DNA of 64,000 bases, taken from the NCBI RefSeq assembly GCF_030272615.1, contig NC_081412.1, forward strand, positions 665,173,352 to 665,237,351, written 5' to 3'. Position 1 is the first letter of the stretch. Every line of letters starts with the position of its first letter. Under the pieces are notes generated by a model. That model was given only the letters and a program-made list of their open reading frames with translations, did no database searches and was not told where the DNA came from. The position numbers and the translations under genes are program-made. Below, one piece after another: positions 42,853-54,098 of the stretch. The stretch is from Cryptomeria japonica. Taxonomy: Eukaryota; Streptophyta; Pinopsida; Cupressales; Cupressaceae.

Positions 42853-45800
42853 CAGATGGTGAAATTCTAATGCTAAGAAGGTCTTTGTTGAAGATTCCTC
42901 AAGCTCAAGAGCCACAACAAAGGAAGAGTTTGTTTAGAACAACTTGTAAGTCTTAAGGCAAGATTTTAAAAGTGATTGTAGACTCAGGTTCAATTGAGAA
43001 TATAGTTTCAACTGAAATGGTGGATAAACTCAAGTTACAGAGGCTGCCACATCTCACTCCCTACAAGGTGTCATGGCTCAACTGAGGCCAACATATCTTA
43101 GTTAATGAGAAAGCATGGGTAGCCTATGATATTGGTGAGTATAAGGACAATATTTTATGTGATATAACTCCTATGGATGCTTTCCATTTGTTGTTGGGAC
43201 GTCCATGGCAATTTGATGTAAAGGATCAGCATGATGGAGAGAAGAATAGCTATGTCATTATTAAGAATGGTAAGAGGTATCAAATGGATCCATTACCTGA
43301 TCCAAAAGAGGAAACACAAGTGGGATCAAGTGTGATGATGATGAGTGGGAAAGAGTTTCTTAAGGTGGTTAAACAAGAAGGAGATCAAGGGTATGCTATT
43401 GTGCTCAAACCTAGTGAAGAAGGTAAGGTAGATCCAATGGAAGAAGTGCCACAAGAGGTGAAAGGTCTACTCAAACAATATAAAGAAGTAATAGGAGAAT
43501 ATCTACCAGATTCTTTTCCACCAATGAGGGATGTAAATCACCAAATAGACCTGATTCCAGGGGCAAGTTTGCCTAACAAGGCTGCCTACAAAATGACATC
43601 TAGTCAAAATGAAGAAATTTCCAAACAAGTGCAGGAGCTCTTGGACAAAGGATTCATCAAAAAGAGTTTGAGTCCATGTGTTGTACCTACTATCTTAGCA
43701 CCCAAGAAAGGGGTAAAATGGAGAATGTGTATAGATTTCATAGAAATCAATAAGATCACTATAAGGTACATGTTCCCTATGCCAAGGATAGAAGACCTAT
43801 TGGACAATCTTGGGGGTGCAAGCTACTTCACAAAGGTGGATTTAAAATCAGGTTATCATCAGATAATAATCAAACCAGGGGATGAATGGAAGACAACCTT
43901 TAGGACCAATGCTGGCCTCTATGAGTGGTTAGTCATTCCATTTGGCCTTACCTATACACCTAGCACCTTTCAAAGGCTCATGAATGAAGTCTTGGTTGAG
44001 TTCATAGGTAAATTTGTGATTGTATATCTTGATGAAATTCTAATATTTAGCAGGTCCAACAAATAACATCTCAAGGATGTGGAGATGGTCTTGAAGAAGC
44101 TGAAAAAGGCAAAACTCAAAATTAACCTTGAAAAGTGTGAGTTTCTCAAGACTGAACTTGTATATCTTGGTTTTGTCATTTCACAAGGTTGTCTAAAAAT
44201 GGATCCTAGTAAGGTTGAGGAAATCCTTAGTTGGCCTAAACTTAAGAATATCAGTGATGTTAGGATCTTTCATGGGTTAGCATCCTTTTATAGGAAGTTT
44301 GTAAAAAACTTTAGTCATGTGTGTGCTCCTGTACTCAATACTATCAAAGGGGGAGTCAAGTGTCAGTGTAGGTGGATAGAGGAGGCCCAAAAGGGATTTG
44401 AATTGTTGAAAAAGAAGATAGATGAGTTACCCACCTTTAGGTTACTTGATTTCAATCAGATATTTACAGTTGAGTGTGATGCTAGTCAAAGAACAATAGG
44501 GGTTGTTTTGAGTCAAGAGGGTCTTCCCATAGCCTTTTTCTCTGAAAAGTTGAATGAAGCAAAATAGAAGTACTTTGTGTATGACTTGGAGTTGCATGCC
44601 ATGTTGCAATCCTTGAAGAAGTGGTGGTATTACTTGCTTCCCAAAGAGTTTGTGGTCTATACTGACAACCATGCCCTTAGTTTTCTCAATGGACAAGAGA
44701 AGTTGAATTAGAAGCACCTCAAGTGGGTAGAATACCTACAATCTTATACCTTCACTATCAAGAATAAGAAGGGTACCTCAAATAAAGTTGTTGATGCACT
44801 TAGTAGGAGATTCACGACCATACAAGAGTTTAAACTACACAGTGTGGGGTTGGAGGAGTTGAGAGAGCTCTACAAAGAAGACAAATATTTTGCTAATATA
44901 TATGCTACATGTTCTGATTTTTATAACACTTCTCATGTTTCCTACTCAGAGTATATGATACAAGAAGGTTTGTCGTTTAAAGGACATCTCCTTTGTATAC
45001 CCCAATTCTCTATGAGACAAAACATCATTCAAGAGAAACATCAAGGGGGTCTAGGAGGTCATTTTGGCAATGATAAAACAATGGAGCAGGTTAGGCGGTT
45101 CTAATATTGGCCCAAGTTGCAATCAAAAGTAAGGAGATTTGTTGAACAATGTGCCATATGTCAGAGAGAAAAATGATCAGCAAGTAATCTCGGTTTATAT
45201 CAACCCTTAGTCATACCCCAATGGCCTTGGGAATGTTTGAGCATGGACTTCGTGTTGGGTTTACCAAGAACACCAAGAGGATTTGATAGTGTTTATGTGG
45301 TGGTAGATAGGTTCATAAAAATGGATCACTTCATCCCTTGTAAGAGTACCAATGATTCCACCTATATTGCAGGTCTTTTCTTCAAATAAATAGTAAGAAT
45401 CCATGGACTTCCGATTAGCATTGTGAGTGACAGGGATGTTAAGTTTTTGAGTCACTTCTGGAGAACCTTATGGAAGAAGTTGGGTACTAGACTCTCATTT
45501 TCATCTGCCTACCATCCACAATCATATGGTCAGACTAAGGTGGTCAATAGGTCTTTGGGTAATCTCCTAAGATGTATCACTAAGTAGCATGGTCAGACTT
45601 GGGACTTGGTGATCAGCCAAGCAAAGTATGCATACAATGATTCAATCAACCGGAGCACAGGTAAAAGTCCTTTTGAAATTGTTTATGGAATGCATCCTAG
45701 AGGTGTCTTAGAACTTAGTGATATCAGTAAAATGATCCACAAGAGTGCTCAAGGAGAAATTTTTTCTGAAGGTATTAAGGAAATTAATGACAAAGTATGG

Positions 45801-46323
45801 CAGTCCTTGCAACAAAAATGAGAAAAATATAAGCAACAAGCTGATCAATCAAGAAGGAACTTGCAATTTAAGGTTGGAGACTTAGTTTTGGATTATCTCA
45901 GAAAGGAAAGACTTCCAAAAGGACAACCAACCAATTTGATGATGAAGAAGATTGGGCCACTCAAAATTGTGCATAAGTTTGGCCAAAATTCCTATGAGGT
46001 TGAACTACCTCCTTATTTGGCCATATCTCCTATTTTCAATATTTGTGACTTGTATCCCTATAAAGGAGAATCTCAGACCTCTTAGATGGATACCACATTG
46101 CAATCTGAAGAGGATTCGGTGAAGGATTTACCAATTAGTCAATCAGTTTAGTTGGAAAACATCTTGGATACTAAGGTGATCAAGAAGACAAGAAAGGGCA
46201 TCTACAAACATTATCTTGTGAAGTGGGCAGGTCTACCTGATTCAGAGGTTATGTGGATTTCAGAATATGACATAATTCATCATGGAGTGCAACTAGCAAA
46301 CCTGATAACTCAAGGGACTTGAG
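42853..46323 (+). pseudogene. Chromovirus pol (PR-RT-RNase H-IN-chromodomain), inactive
   Basis: Protease: I-V-D-S-G-S at about 42976. RT (about 43590-44060): K-W-R-M-C-I-D-F, F-T-K-V-D-L-K-S-G-Y-H-Q and the active site as Y-L-D-E (44025-44036) instead of Y-L-D-D. RNase H has V-E-C-D-A-S (44469 on) and V-V-D-A-L-S-R-R near 44790. Integrase: H-x4-G-G-H-F-G with C-A-I-C-Q; core D residues are kept (S-M-D-F, V-S-D-R-D) but the Glu of G-Q-T-E reads Lys (45537-45539). G-D-L-V-L-D-Y follows. A chromodomain (about 46161-46280; Y-L-V-K-W-A-G-L-P) marks a chromovirus. At least ten in-frame stops, many explained by CAG-to-TAG. Confidence 0.93.
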
Positions 46324-46343
46324 TTCCTTGCCCCAGGGGAGTA

Positions 46344-46921
46344 TGGTGTAGAGGACCTAGCTCAAAGTTGTCTTTTCTTGCATTTTAGAGTTTTTGTGTG
46401 ATTTAAAGTTATTTTATATTGTAATAAGGTGTAATAAATCCTATGATTCTTTTTGAAGCCATAGTTTGGTTGTCCACACTTTTGTTGTGCTCGGGATCCA
46501 AAATTGTCACTATCCTGAAATGTTGTCCAAATGTCAATTTTTTGGTTTGTACTAGGTGGATGCCTGGAAACTTTCTAGAATGTTTGGAAATAGTTTAAAT
46601 CCATTGTGGGATTCCATTTGAGTTATTTTTCAAGCCTTGAGAGCCTTGGAGTGTGTTTTGCACTCATAGGTAAAAGTTGTCAAAAATAGGCAAAAGTTGT
46701 CCATGAAGGAAATGGCATTGGAAGTTGGTTGGAACCAACTTAAAATGGTGTATAAAACCTTCTAATAATATCCAATAATAGGTTAATCAACTTTTGGTTT
46801 GCATTAAATTCATTTGTCAAGGGTTTCCTATGTTTTTTTCTCACGTTTGGACTATTTTTGCTTAGAATTTATACTTTTGTACAACCTATACGGTTTGGTA
46901 AAGTGCTTATAGTAGTAGAGG
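46344..46921 (+). repeat. Truncated 3' LTR of the chromovirus
   Basis: Matches 40055-40620 with many substitutions and a short extra segment at about 46709-46741. Homology stops abruptly where GA-rich DNA begins; the remaining about 1 kb of LTR is not found downstream. Confidence 0.88.
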
Positions 46922-47422
46922 GATAGGTAGAGTAGGGGGAGGGAGAGGGAGAGAAGAGTGGGGAGGGAAGGAGGGAGAGGGAGAGGGAGAGAGAGGGAGA
47001 GAGAGGGAGAGGGAAGGAGGGAGAGGGAGAGAGATGGAGAGAGAGAGAGGGGGGGAGAGGTAGAGGGAGGGAGAGAGGGAGAGAAGAGGGGGAGGGTGGG
47101 AGAGAAGAAGGGGTATGGAGAGAGAGAGAGAGAGAGGAGGAGGGGGAGGGAGAGAGGAGGGGGGGTGGAGAGAAGAAGGGGTGTGGAGGAAGGGAGAGGG
47201 AGAGTAGGGGGAGGGAGGGAGAGGAGAGGGGAGAGGGAGAGAGAGAGAAAGGAGGGGGGAGAGAGGGGGAGAGGGAGAGAGAGAGGGAAGGAGGGAGAGG
47301 GAGAGATAGGGAGAGAGAGATAGAGAGGGGGGAGGGAAGGTAGAGAGAGGGAGAGATAGAGGGAGGGAGAGAGGGAGAGAAGAGGGGGGAGGGTGGGAGA
47401 GAAGAAGGGGTATGGAGGAAGA

Positions 47423-47486
<64 letters not shown>

Positions 47487-48235
47487 GAGGGGGGAGAGGT
47501 AGAGGGAGGGAGAGAGGGAGAGAAGAGGGGGGAGGGAAGGAGGGAGAGGGAGAGAGAGGGAGAGGGAGAGAGAGAGGGAAGGAGGGAGAGGGAGAGAGAG
47601 GGAGAGAGAGGGAGAGGGGCGAGGGAAGGTAGAGAGAGGGAGAGAGGTAGAGGTAGGGAGAGAGGGAGAGAAGAGGGAGGGTGGGAGAGAAGAAGGGTTA
47701 TGGAGGAAGAGAGGGAGAGAGAGGGGGGGAGAGGAAGAGGGGGGAGAGGTAGAGGAAGGGAGAGAGTGAGAGAAGAGTGGGGAGGGAAGGAGGGAGAGGG
47801 AGAGAGAGGGAGAGGGAGAGAGAGAGGGAAGGAGGGAGAGGGAGAGAGAGGGAGAGAGAGAGAGAGGGGGGGGAGGTAAGGTATAGAGAGGGAGAGAGGT
47901 AGAGGGAGGGAGAGAGGGAGAGAAAAGGGGGGAGGGAAGGAGGGAGAGGGAGATAGAAAGGACACAAGACACCATATGACAGATCTCGATTGTGACTATA
48001 GGAATTACAAAAGAAGATAAAGAGGGAGGGAGAGAAGAAGAGAAAGAGGGATGGGGTCTGGATGGAGGGAGAAGGGGAGAGAGTGAGAGAAAGAGGTATG
48101 AGGTATGGAGGAAGGGAGAAGGGGAGAGAGCGAGAGAAAGAGGGATGGGGTATTGGGGAAGGGAGAAGGGGAGAGAGAAAGAAAGAGAGGGAGAGGGAGA
48201 TAGGGAGAGAAGGTGGGGGGACAGAGGGAAAGGAA
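46922..48235. repeat. GA-rich array with higher-order period near 290-297 bp
   Basis: Purine-only on the plus strand (GGGAGA, GAGAGA, GGAAGG units). A marker GGTGGGAGAGAAGAAGGG recurs at about 47095, 47392 and 47680. A non-purine island (47961-48010) divides it from a second block with GGGATGGGGTNTGGANGAAGGGAGAAGG units. Long minus-strand frames here are Ser/Pro/Leu-rich artefacts. Confidence 0.93.
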
Positions 48236-48500
48236 GAGTTATCAAATCTGGGACACAATATGACACTATATTATCCCTATATTATCCTTATAGCACAGCA
48301 TAAAACCTATAAAGACACCAAATGGTGTCCTAAGGGGTAATAGAACACCATAGGACCCTTTAGAACACCATATGGTGTTGTTAAGGGTCATTGGTGTCCC
48401 GAGGGGTCTTAAGGGGTCACAAGACACCATATGACCTCGTAGGAAACAATACAACCTCTAATGACACCTAAGGGGTCATATGGTGGGCTAATAAAATGAT
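48236..48500. repeat. Short palindrome-bearing repeats (ACACCATATGGTGT type)
   Basis: Perfect palindrome AACACCATATGGTGTT at 48364-48379, near-palindrome GACACCAAATGGTGTC at 48314-48329, and GACACCATATGACC at 48423-48436, interleaved with AAGGGGTC phrases. A further ACACCATATGAC copy lies at 47970-47981 inside the GA array. Confidence 0.7.
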
Positions 48501-49202
48501 ATATTAAATTTAAAGTTATGAATAGAACATCATACAATGAGACTCCAAGCGAACAAACAACGAGGCTTCCCTAAAAAGAAAGTGTAAGAGCCTGACCTAA
48601 CCCTAAGACTACTGCCTAAGTTCTAAAACATATGATGCTATTAAATTTGCAAGGTTATAAGACTGATCTTGATTGTGACTATAGGAATTACACACTTGAT
48701 TTCTTTCATGGGTATGTACCATTCCAAGCTGTTTGACAAGTGATGATCATCATATACTACCACTGCCATGCATACAAAAAGCCTTAATTTATTTAGGTGA
48801 CAGGCGTTGCGTAACAACATGGGAACTCTAGCATACCCACCACTATCATTCTATAGGACATCATCTGTGTTACTCCCTCTTTCTCTTCCTGCCTGTTGTT
48901 TCCTTCTGAAAAACATATTGCAGGTACTCTAACTCATCATGTTGCTTTGTTGACACTATTATCCACATCTGCTGTGCTCATTAAAAACATATTCAAGAAG
49001 AATATTGCTGCAGGTTTCCTTGTTTGTCACAATAATACACCCGTGGTTCAATTTCAAACCCTATTCCTCCTATTCAATATACACACACAAATCCATTAGT
49101 CAATTTTCCTAGGAGAGCATACATGATAAAAAATCAAAGAGGAAGTTGCAGATAAGAAATAAATTCACTTACTTCTATAAAAGTGCAGACATAGTTGCAG
49201 TG
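48501..49202. other. Unassigned sequence between GA arrays
   Basis: Includes a second copy of GATCTTGATTGTGACTATAG (48665 on) that also occurs at 47983 beside the first array. No coding frame I can support. Confidence 0.5.
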
Positions 49203-49525
49203 GGGTATGGAGGGAGGGAGGGAGAGAAGAAGAGAAAGAGGGATGGGGTATGGAGGAAGGTAGAAGGGGAGAGAGAGAGAGAGAGAGAGAGGAATGGGGT
49301 ATGGAGGAAGGGATAAGGGGAGAGAGGGAGGGATGAGGTATGGACGAAGAGAGAAGGGGAGAGAGCAAGGGAGAGAAAGAGGGATGGGGTATGGAGAAAG
49401 GGATAAGGGGAGAGAGGGAGGGATGAGGTATGGAGGAAGAGAGAAGGGGAGAGAGCGAGGGAGAGAGAGAGGGATGGGGTATGGAGGAAGGGAGAAGGGG
49501 AGAGAGAGAGAGAGAGAGAGAGTCA
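49203..49525. repeat. Second GA-rich minisatellite
   Basis: Repeats of GGGATGGGGTATGGAGGAAGG and GGGATGAGGTATGGANGAAG with GAGAGA tracts, period roughly 50-100 bp. Same unit type as 48020-48235. Confidence 0.9.
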
Positions 49526-49557
49526 CCTTGTATGCGTTTGAGAGGGGGAGACAATAC

Positions 49558-49670
49558 ACTTACATGTGTATATATATGTTTAATATATTATATATTATAT
49601 ATACAATATCATATTATACACATATTATATGTATATATACATATTATACATAGAATATCATATCATACAA
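49558..49670. repeat. TA-rich simple repeat
   Basis: TATATA, ATTATA and CATATTATA runs. Confidence 0.85.
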
Positions 49671-49671
49671 T

Positions 49672-49758
49672 AGCGTGTACGCGTTGTTTATAGTAAAAAG
49701 AGCGTGTATGCGCTGTTTATAGGAAAACAAGCGTGTACGTGTTGCTTACACCGTAAGT
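49672..49758 (+). repeat. CpG-rich 29-bp tandem repeat, three copies
   Basis: Units at 49672-49700, 49701-49729 and 49730-49758, each starting AGCGTGTA(C/T)G followed by (C/T)G(T/C)TG(T/C)TTA. Related CGTACGC/CATACGTGC words continue to 49802. CpG content contrasts with the CpG-poor surroundings. Confidence 0.85.
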
Positions 49759-50650
49759 ACCCCATACGTGCTTTTTAAACTTGTACTACCCCGTACGCAC
49801 TTTTGACTATTTAGGATTGGAAATAGGTCTGGATAACAAAGCTACAGTTTGGAAGTTTGATTTCCCTCCATTTCTCTCATTTTTGACGTATTCTATTTTA
49901 TCAATTATCGACTTTGTCATCATCAAGTTTAAACTTCATCAAGTGGGTATTTCTAAAATTGCCACCATATTTTCACCCATCTTTTGAGCTTTCTAACCAT
50001 ATAATTTTTTTTCAATTTGAACAACAATAACATATTATTATTGAATTTATTTTACCAGTGTCTCCATAGTTCTCATAGACATAGGTGCACCATTTTTTGA
50101 ATAACTTTTGATATACTTATCCAAATTTAAAAAACTTTATATATTATTGTAGTGCACTTGACTATTTACAATTTAAAAAAAAATTGTATTTTTGATTTGT
50201 TTAGTGCAACTTATGCTTCGCGCACGAGCAGGTACCTAATTTTCAGGATGTGCTCAATTGGAAAAATTATTAAAAAATAATACTCAACAAAAAATTACAA
50301 AAAAATACACATCTTCTAGTGCTCACTCTTAACTATCTTTCTGCCAAAGGATTTGTCAAAATACTAAATCTAACTATGACTTTTTGGATGCGTATGTCAG
50401 ATACTATGTGATGTTTTTCAAAACAAATTAGGGTCATTATTTCATGTGCGAAGGATTTGACCTCCTTAATCTTATCGAATTTTGAAAAAGTTTAGTAGTT
50501 TGGAAACTAGATTCAGAGTACTACAATATTTGTTCTTTGATTATCTTCATATCTTTAGTGGATGACTTTCATATTTTGCCTCCAAGTTCAAGTTCACCTA
50601 ATTTCAGAAAAATAGTGTCCACTTATATCCCCCTTTTTTACCATCATCTT
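49759..50650. other. Unassigned AT-rich sequence
   Basis: No supportable gene or repeat. May be the body of another repeat, as the next segment is an LTR fragment. Confidence 0.35.
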
Positions 50651-50654
50651 TGTG

Positions 50655-51000
50655 CACTTACCCACACCTTGATCCTATGTCAAAATGGGTATGTAGGCAG
50701 TCTAGGGGCAGATACTAATTGGAAGATTTAAAAAAAGTTCAACGCATACTCAGAAGGAATCCTGTATGGATTTACTTGACTTCCCGAGGCTATAGGACAA
50801 ATTCCGAGGCAAAATTCAAGCTTGTATTATGTTATTTTATTTACTCCTAAGGATAGCAACCTTGGTGCACTCCTAGTAGAGGAGTGTACTTCTTAGAGAG
50901 TACTCAGGACTGAGATGGTCCTAATGAGTCTAAGTCTCTAGCCAGAGCACTTCCTATCCTAAATTGGACAGATGCCTACCCCATTTGGGTAGATGCCTAT
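50655..51000 (+). repeat. Inverted head fragment of the long-LTR family, cut by the gap
   Basis: Reverse complement of the stretch seen at about 19540-19990 and 20640-21060 (GGCCAGAGACTTAGACTCAT, CCTAAAGCCTCG, TAGGCATCTACCCA phrases). Orientation is opposite to the copies at 19-27 kb and 54-60 kb. Homology ends near 50655 on the left and runs into the N run on the right. Confidence 0.8.
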
Positions 51001-51500
51001 NNNNNNNNNNNNNNNNNNNNNNNNNNNNNNNNNNNNNNNNNNNNNNNNNNNNNNNNNNNNNNNNNNNNNNNNNNNNNNNNNNNNNNNNNNNNNNNNNNNN
51101 NNNNNNNNNNNNNNNNNNNNNNNNNNNNNNNNNNNNNNNNNNNNNNNNNNNNNNNNNNNNNNNNNNNNNNNNNNNNNNNNNNNNNNNNNNNNNNNNNNNN
51201 NNNNNNNNNNNNNNNNNNNNNNNNNNNNNNNNNNNNNNNNNNNNNNNNNNNNNNNNNNNNNNNNNNNNNNNNNNNNNNNNNNNNNNNNNNNNNNNNNNNN
51301 NNNNNNNNNNNNNNNNNNNNNNNNNNNNNNNNNNNNNNNNNNNNNNNNNNNNNNNNNNNNNNNNNNNNNNNNNNNNNNNNNNNNNNNNNNNNNNNNNNNN
51401 NNNNNNNNNNNNNNNNNNNNNNNNNNNNNNNNNNNNNNNNNNNNNNNNNNNNNNNNNNNNNNNNNNNNNNNNNNNNNNNNNNNNNNNNNNNNNNNNNNNN
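51001..51500. other. Assembly gap (500 N)
   Basis: Exactly 500 N, a conventional placeholder, so true size is unknown. It lies between an LTR fragment and a satellite array, both hard to assemble. Confidence 0.99.
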
Positions 51501-51895
51501 TGTTTTTGCATGATTTCAAATGATTGAATTGCTGTTCTTATTAGTTTTTGTCAACAGTATTGTGATTGTTTAATAGTTTGATTCCAAAAAATAGTGATAA
51601 GATGTATATTTATGGTTATTTTTTTGTTTATGATTTGTATAATCAAATAGCCAGGAGTTGATTTGACCATATTTAGAGGCAAATTTTTGAATAATATGTG
51701 ACAATGTTTTGTGACTATTTTGTGTGGCAATGTTTTGTGATTATGTTTTGAGTATATGTGATGTGTCCTTGGTCAATCATGAGCATTCTTGATTCTTGTA
51801 TAATCATGGAGAATTATTTGAGTCATTATTGGGTCATAGGGGTCATATATTGAGACTAGATACAATTTGAGCAAAAATTGTCAAAAAGTTGTCAA
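51501..51895. other. Unassigned, between gap and satellite
   Basis: T-rich with local TGTGACAATGTTTTGTGA repetition at about 51698-51745. No gene seen. Confidence 0.4.
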
Positions 51896-53727
51896 GCAAC
51901 TTCTACATTGCGTCGGTAGGGTATGACACTCGATGTTTCGGTGCTTTGGGGATGCACGACAAGGGCATGCCTATCATAAAACTTCCCACTCGGATGCGCT
52001 CACGACGTCAGTTTGTGCACACGATGAACCAAATCAATTCTAGCCAATCTGGCAACTTTGCATTGCATGCAACTAACGGTTTTTGCAGCAGGCGAAAAAA
52101 TGCTACTAATCAAAAATGGCTCCAACTCGTCAAAAACCAAGACAGGCCATTGTAGAAAAGCCTCATGCAACCCCACGGGTTCAAATGGATCAACCATATG
52201 TGTCCTAGATTTCAAGAAACAATCCATCAAGTTTTGACAATTTTTTGGACTCAGGGCACTCGAGAGATCGCACCAGTATGGTATGACTCTCGACATTCTG
52301 ACACTTTGGGATGCACAATAGGGGCATGCCTAGTGTAATCCTTCCCACCCTGATGTGTTCGCAATGTCGGTTTATGCACACGACGAACCGAATCAATTCT
52401 AGCCAATCTGGCAACTTTGTATTGCATGCAACTAACGGTTTTTGCAGCAGGCAAAAAAATACTACCAATCAAAAATGGCTCTGACTCGTCAAAAACTGAG
52501 ATAGGCCATTGTAGAGGAGCCTCACACAACCCCATGAGTTCAAATTGATCGACCATATGTGTCCTAGATTTGAAGAAACAATCCATCAAGTTTTGATAAT
52601 TTTTTGGACTCAGGGCACTTGAGAGATCGCACCAGTACGGTATGACTCTCAACATTCCGACACTTTAGGATGCACAACAAGGGCATGCCTAGCATAAACC
52701 TTCCCACCCAGATGCACTCGCAATGTCGATTTGTGCACACGATGAACCGAATCAATTCTAGCCAATCTGGTAACTTTGCATTGCATGCAACTGATGGTTT
52801 TTGTAGTAGGTGAAAAAATGCTACCAATCAAAAATGGCTCCAACTCGTCAAAAATTGAGACAAGCCATTGTAGATGAGCCTAATGCAACCCCATGGGTTC
52901 AAATGAATCAACCAAATGTGTCATGGATTTCAAGAAATAGTCCATCAAGTTTTGACAATTGTTTGGACTCAGGGCACTTGAGAGATCGCACCAGTACGGT
53001 ATGACTCTCGACATTCTGATGCTTTGGGATGCATGACATGGGAATTCCTAGCATAAACCTTCCCACCTGGATGCGCTCACGATGTCAGTTTTTGCACACG
53101 ACGAACCAAATCCATTCTAGCCAATTCGGCAACTTTGCATTGCATGCAACTAATGGTTTTTGCAGCAGGAAAAAAATGCTACCAATAAAAAATGGCTCTG
53201 ACTCATCAAAAACTGAGACAGGTCATTGTAGAGGAGCCTCACGTAACCCCAGGGGTTCAAATGGATTGACCATATGTGTCCTGTATTTGAAGAAATAGTC
53301 CGTCAAGTTTTGACAATTTTTTGGACTCAGGGCACTTGAGAGATCGCACTGGTACGGTACGACTCTCAACATTTCAACGCTTTGGGATGCACAATGTCGG
53401 TTTGTGCACATGATGAACTGAATAAATTCTAGCCAATATGGCAACTTTGCATTGCATACAACTGACAGTTTTTGCAGCAGGCAAAAAAATGCTACCAATC
53501 AAAAATGGCTCCGACTCATAAAAAACTGAGACAGGCCATTGTAGAGGAGCCTCATGGGACCCCACAAGTTCAAACGGATTGACCATATGTGTCTTAGATT
53601 TGAAGAAATAGTATATCAAGTTTTGACAATTTTTTGGACTCAAGGCACTTGAGAGATCGCACCAGTATGGTATGAATCTCGACGTTTCGGTGCTTTGGGA
53701 TGCATGACAGGGGCATGCCTAGCATAA
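51896..53727. repeat. Satellite array, about 359-bp unit, five full units plus a partial
   Basis: The marker GAGAGATCGCACC(A/G)GT(A/T)CGGTA recurs at 52262, 52621, 52980, 53338 and 53651, giving units of 359, 359, 358 and 313 bp. The 313-bp unit lacks about 46 bp after GGGATGCAC. The first unit starts near 51896 and is more diverged at its left edge; the last stops at about 53727 inside the unit. Shared phrases include GCAACTTTGCATTGCATGCA and TTTTTGCAGCAGGC. Minus-strand frames of about 90-130 codons occur in each unit but change phase between units. Confidence 0.93.
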
Positions 53728-53890
53728 AGGCTAACAACCAATTTAGTGCTTACTTGCTTGAAGGGGGAATGATCTTGTTAACCACAATACTCATGTTTGA
53801 AAAAAAAAGGCTAGGAGAGAGATGAATTTCATGGTAATTAATCAATATGAATATGACTTTCAAATAATCCCAATCAATCCACTTTTATTT
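53728..53890. other. Unassigned junction between satellite and minisatellite
   Basis: No feature supported. Confidence 0.4.
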
Positions 53891-53907
53891 AACCAATATG
53901 AATATGG

Positions 53908-54098
53908 TTCCTAAATAATTCCAATTAACCAATATACAAAAATTTCCTAAATAATTCCAATTAACCAATATACCAAAAGTTCCTCAATAATTCCAATTAA
54001 TCAATATACAAAAAAGTTCCTAAATAATTCCAATTAACCAATATACAAAAAGTTCCTAAATAATTCCAATTATACAAAAGTTCCTAAATAATTATAAT
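53908..54098. repeat. Minisatellite, about 36-bp unit, six copies
   Basis: TTCCTAAATAATTCCAATTA and ACCAATATACAAAAA units begin at 53908, 53944, 53980, 54017, 54053 and 54081. The last unit is shortened. Confidence 0.9.

Larger units (their letters stand above)
40055..46921 (+). mobile_element. Ty3/Gypsy chromovirus, near complete, 3' LTR truncated
   Basis: 5' LTR (40055-41660), Met-type primer-binding site, gag, then PR-RT-RNase H-IN-chromodomain and a purine tract (about 46332-46341). The start of the 3' LTR (46344-46921) is cut off by a GA-rich array. By eye the LTRs differ at very roughly one site in ten over the first 300 bp, plus indels, so this is an old insertion. Its left end abuts the old Ty3 relic; the right flank is lost, so no TSD can be tested. 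Confidence 0.92.

Noticed and set aside
46869-48266. 465-codon and 352-codon Ser/Pro/Leu-rich minus-strand frames
   Set aside because: Direct translation of a GA-rich simple array; no domain, and composition is set by the repeat.
50954-51527. Long open frames across the N run
   Set aside because: Made of undefined residues; an artefact of the gap.
51896-53727. CRISPR-like array
   Set aside because: Units of 359 bp with no short repeat/spacer alternation; nuclear plant context.
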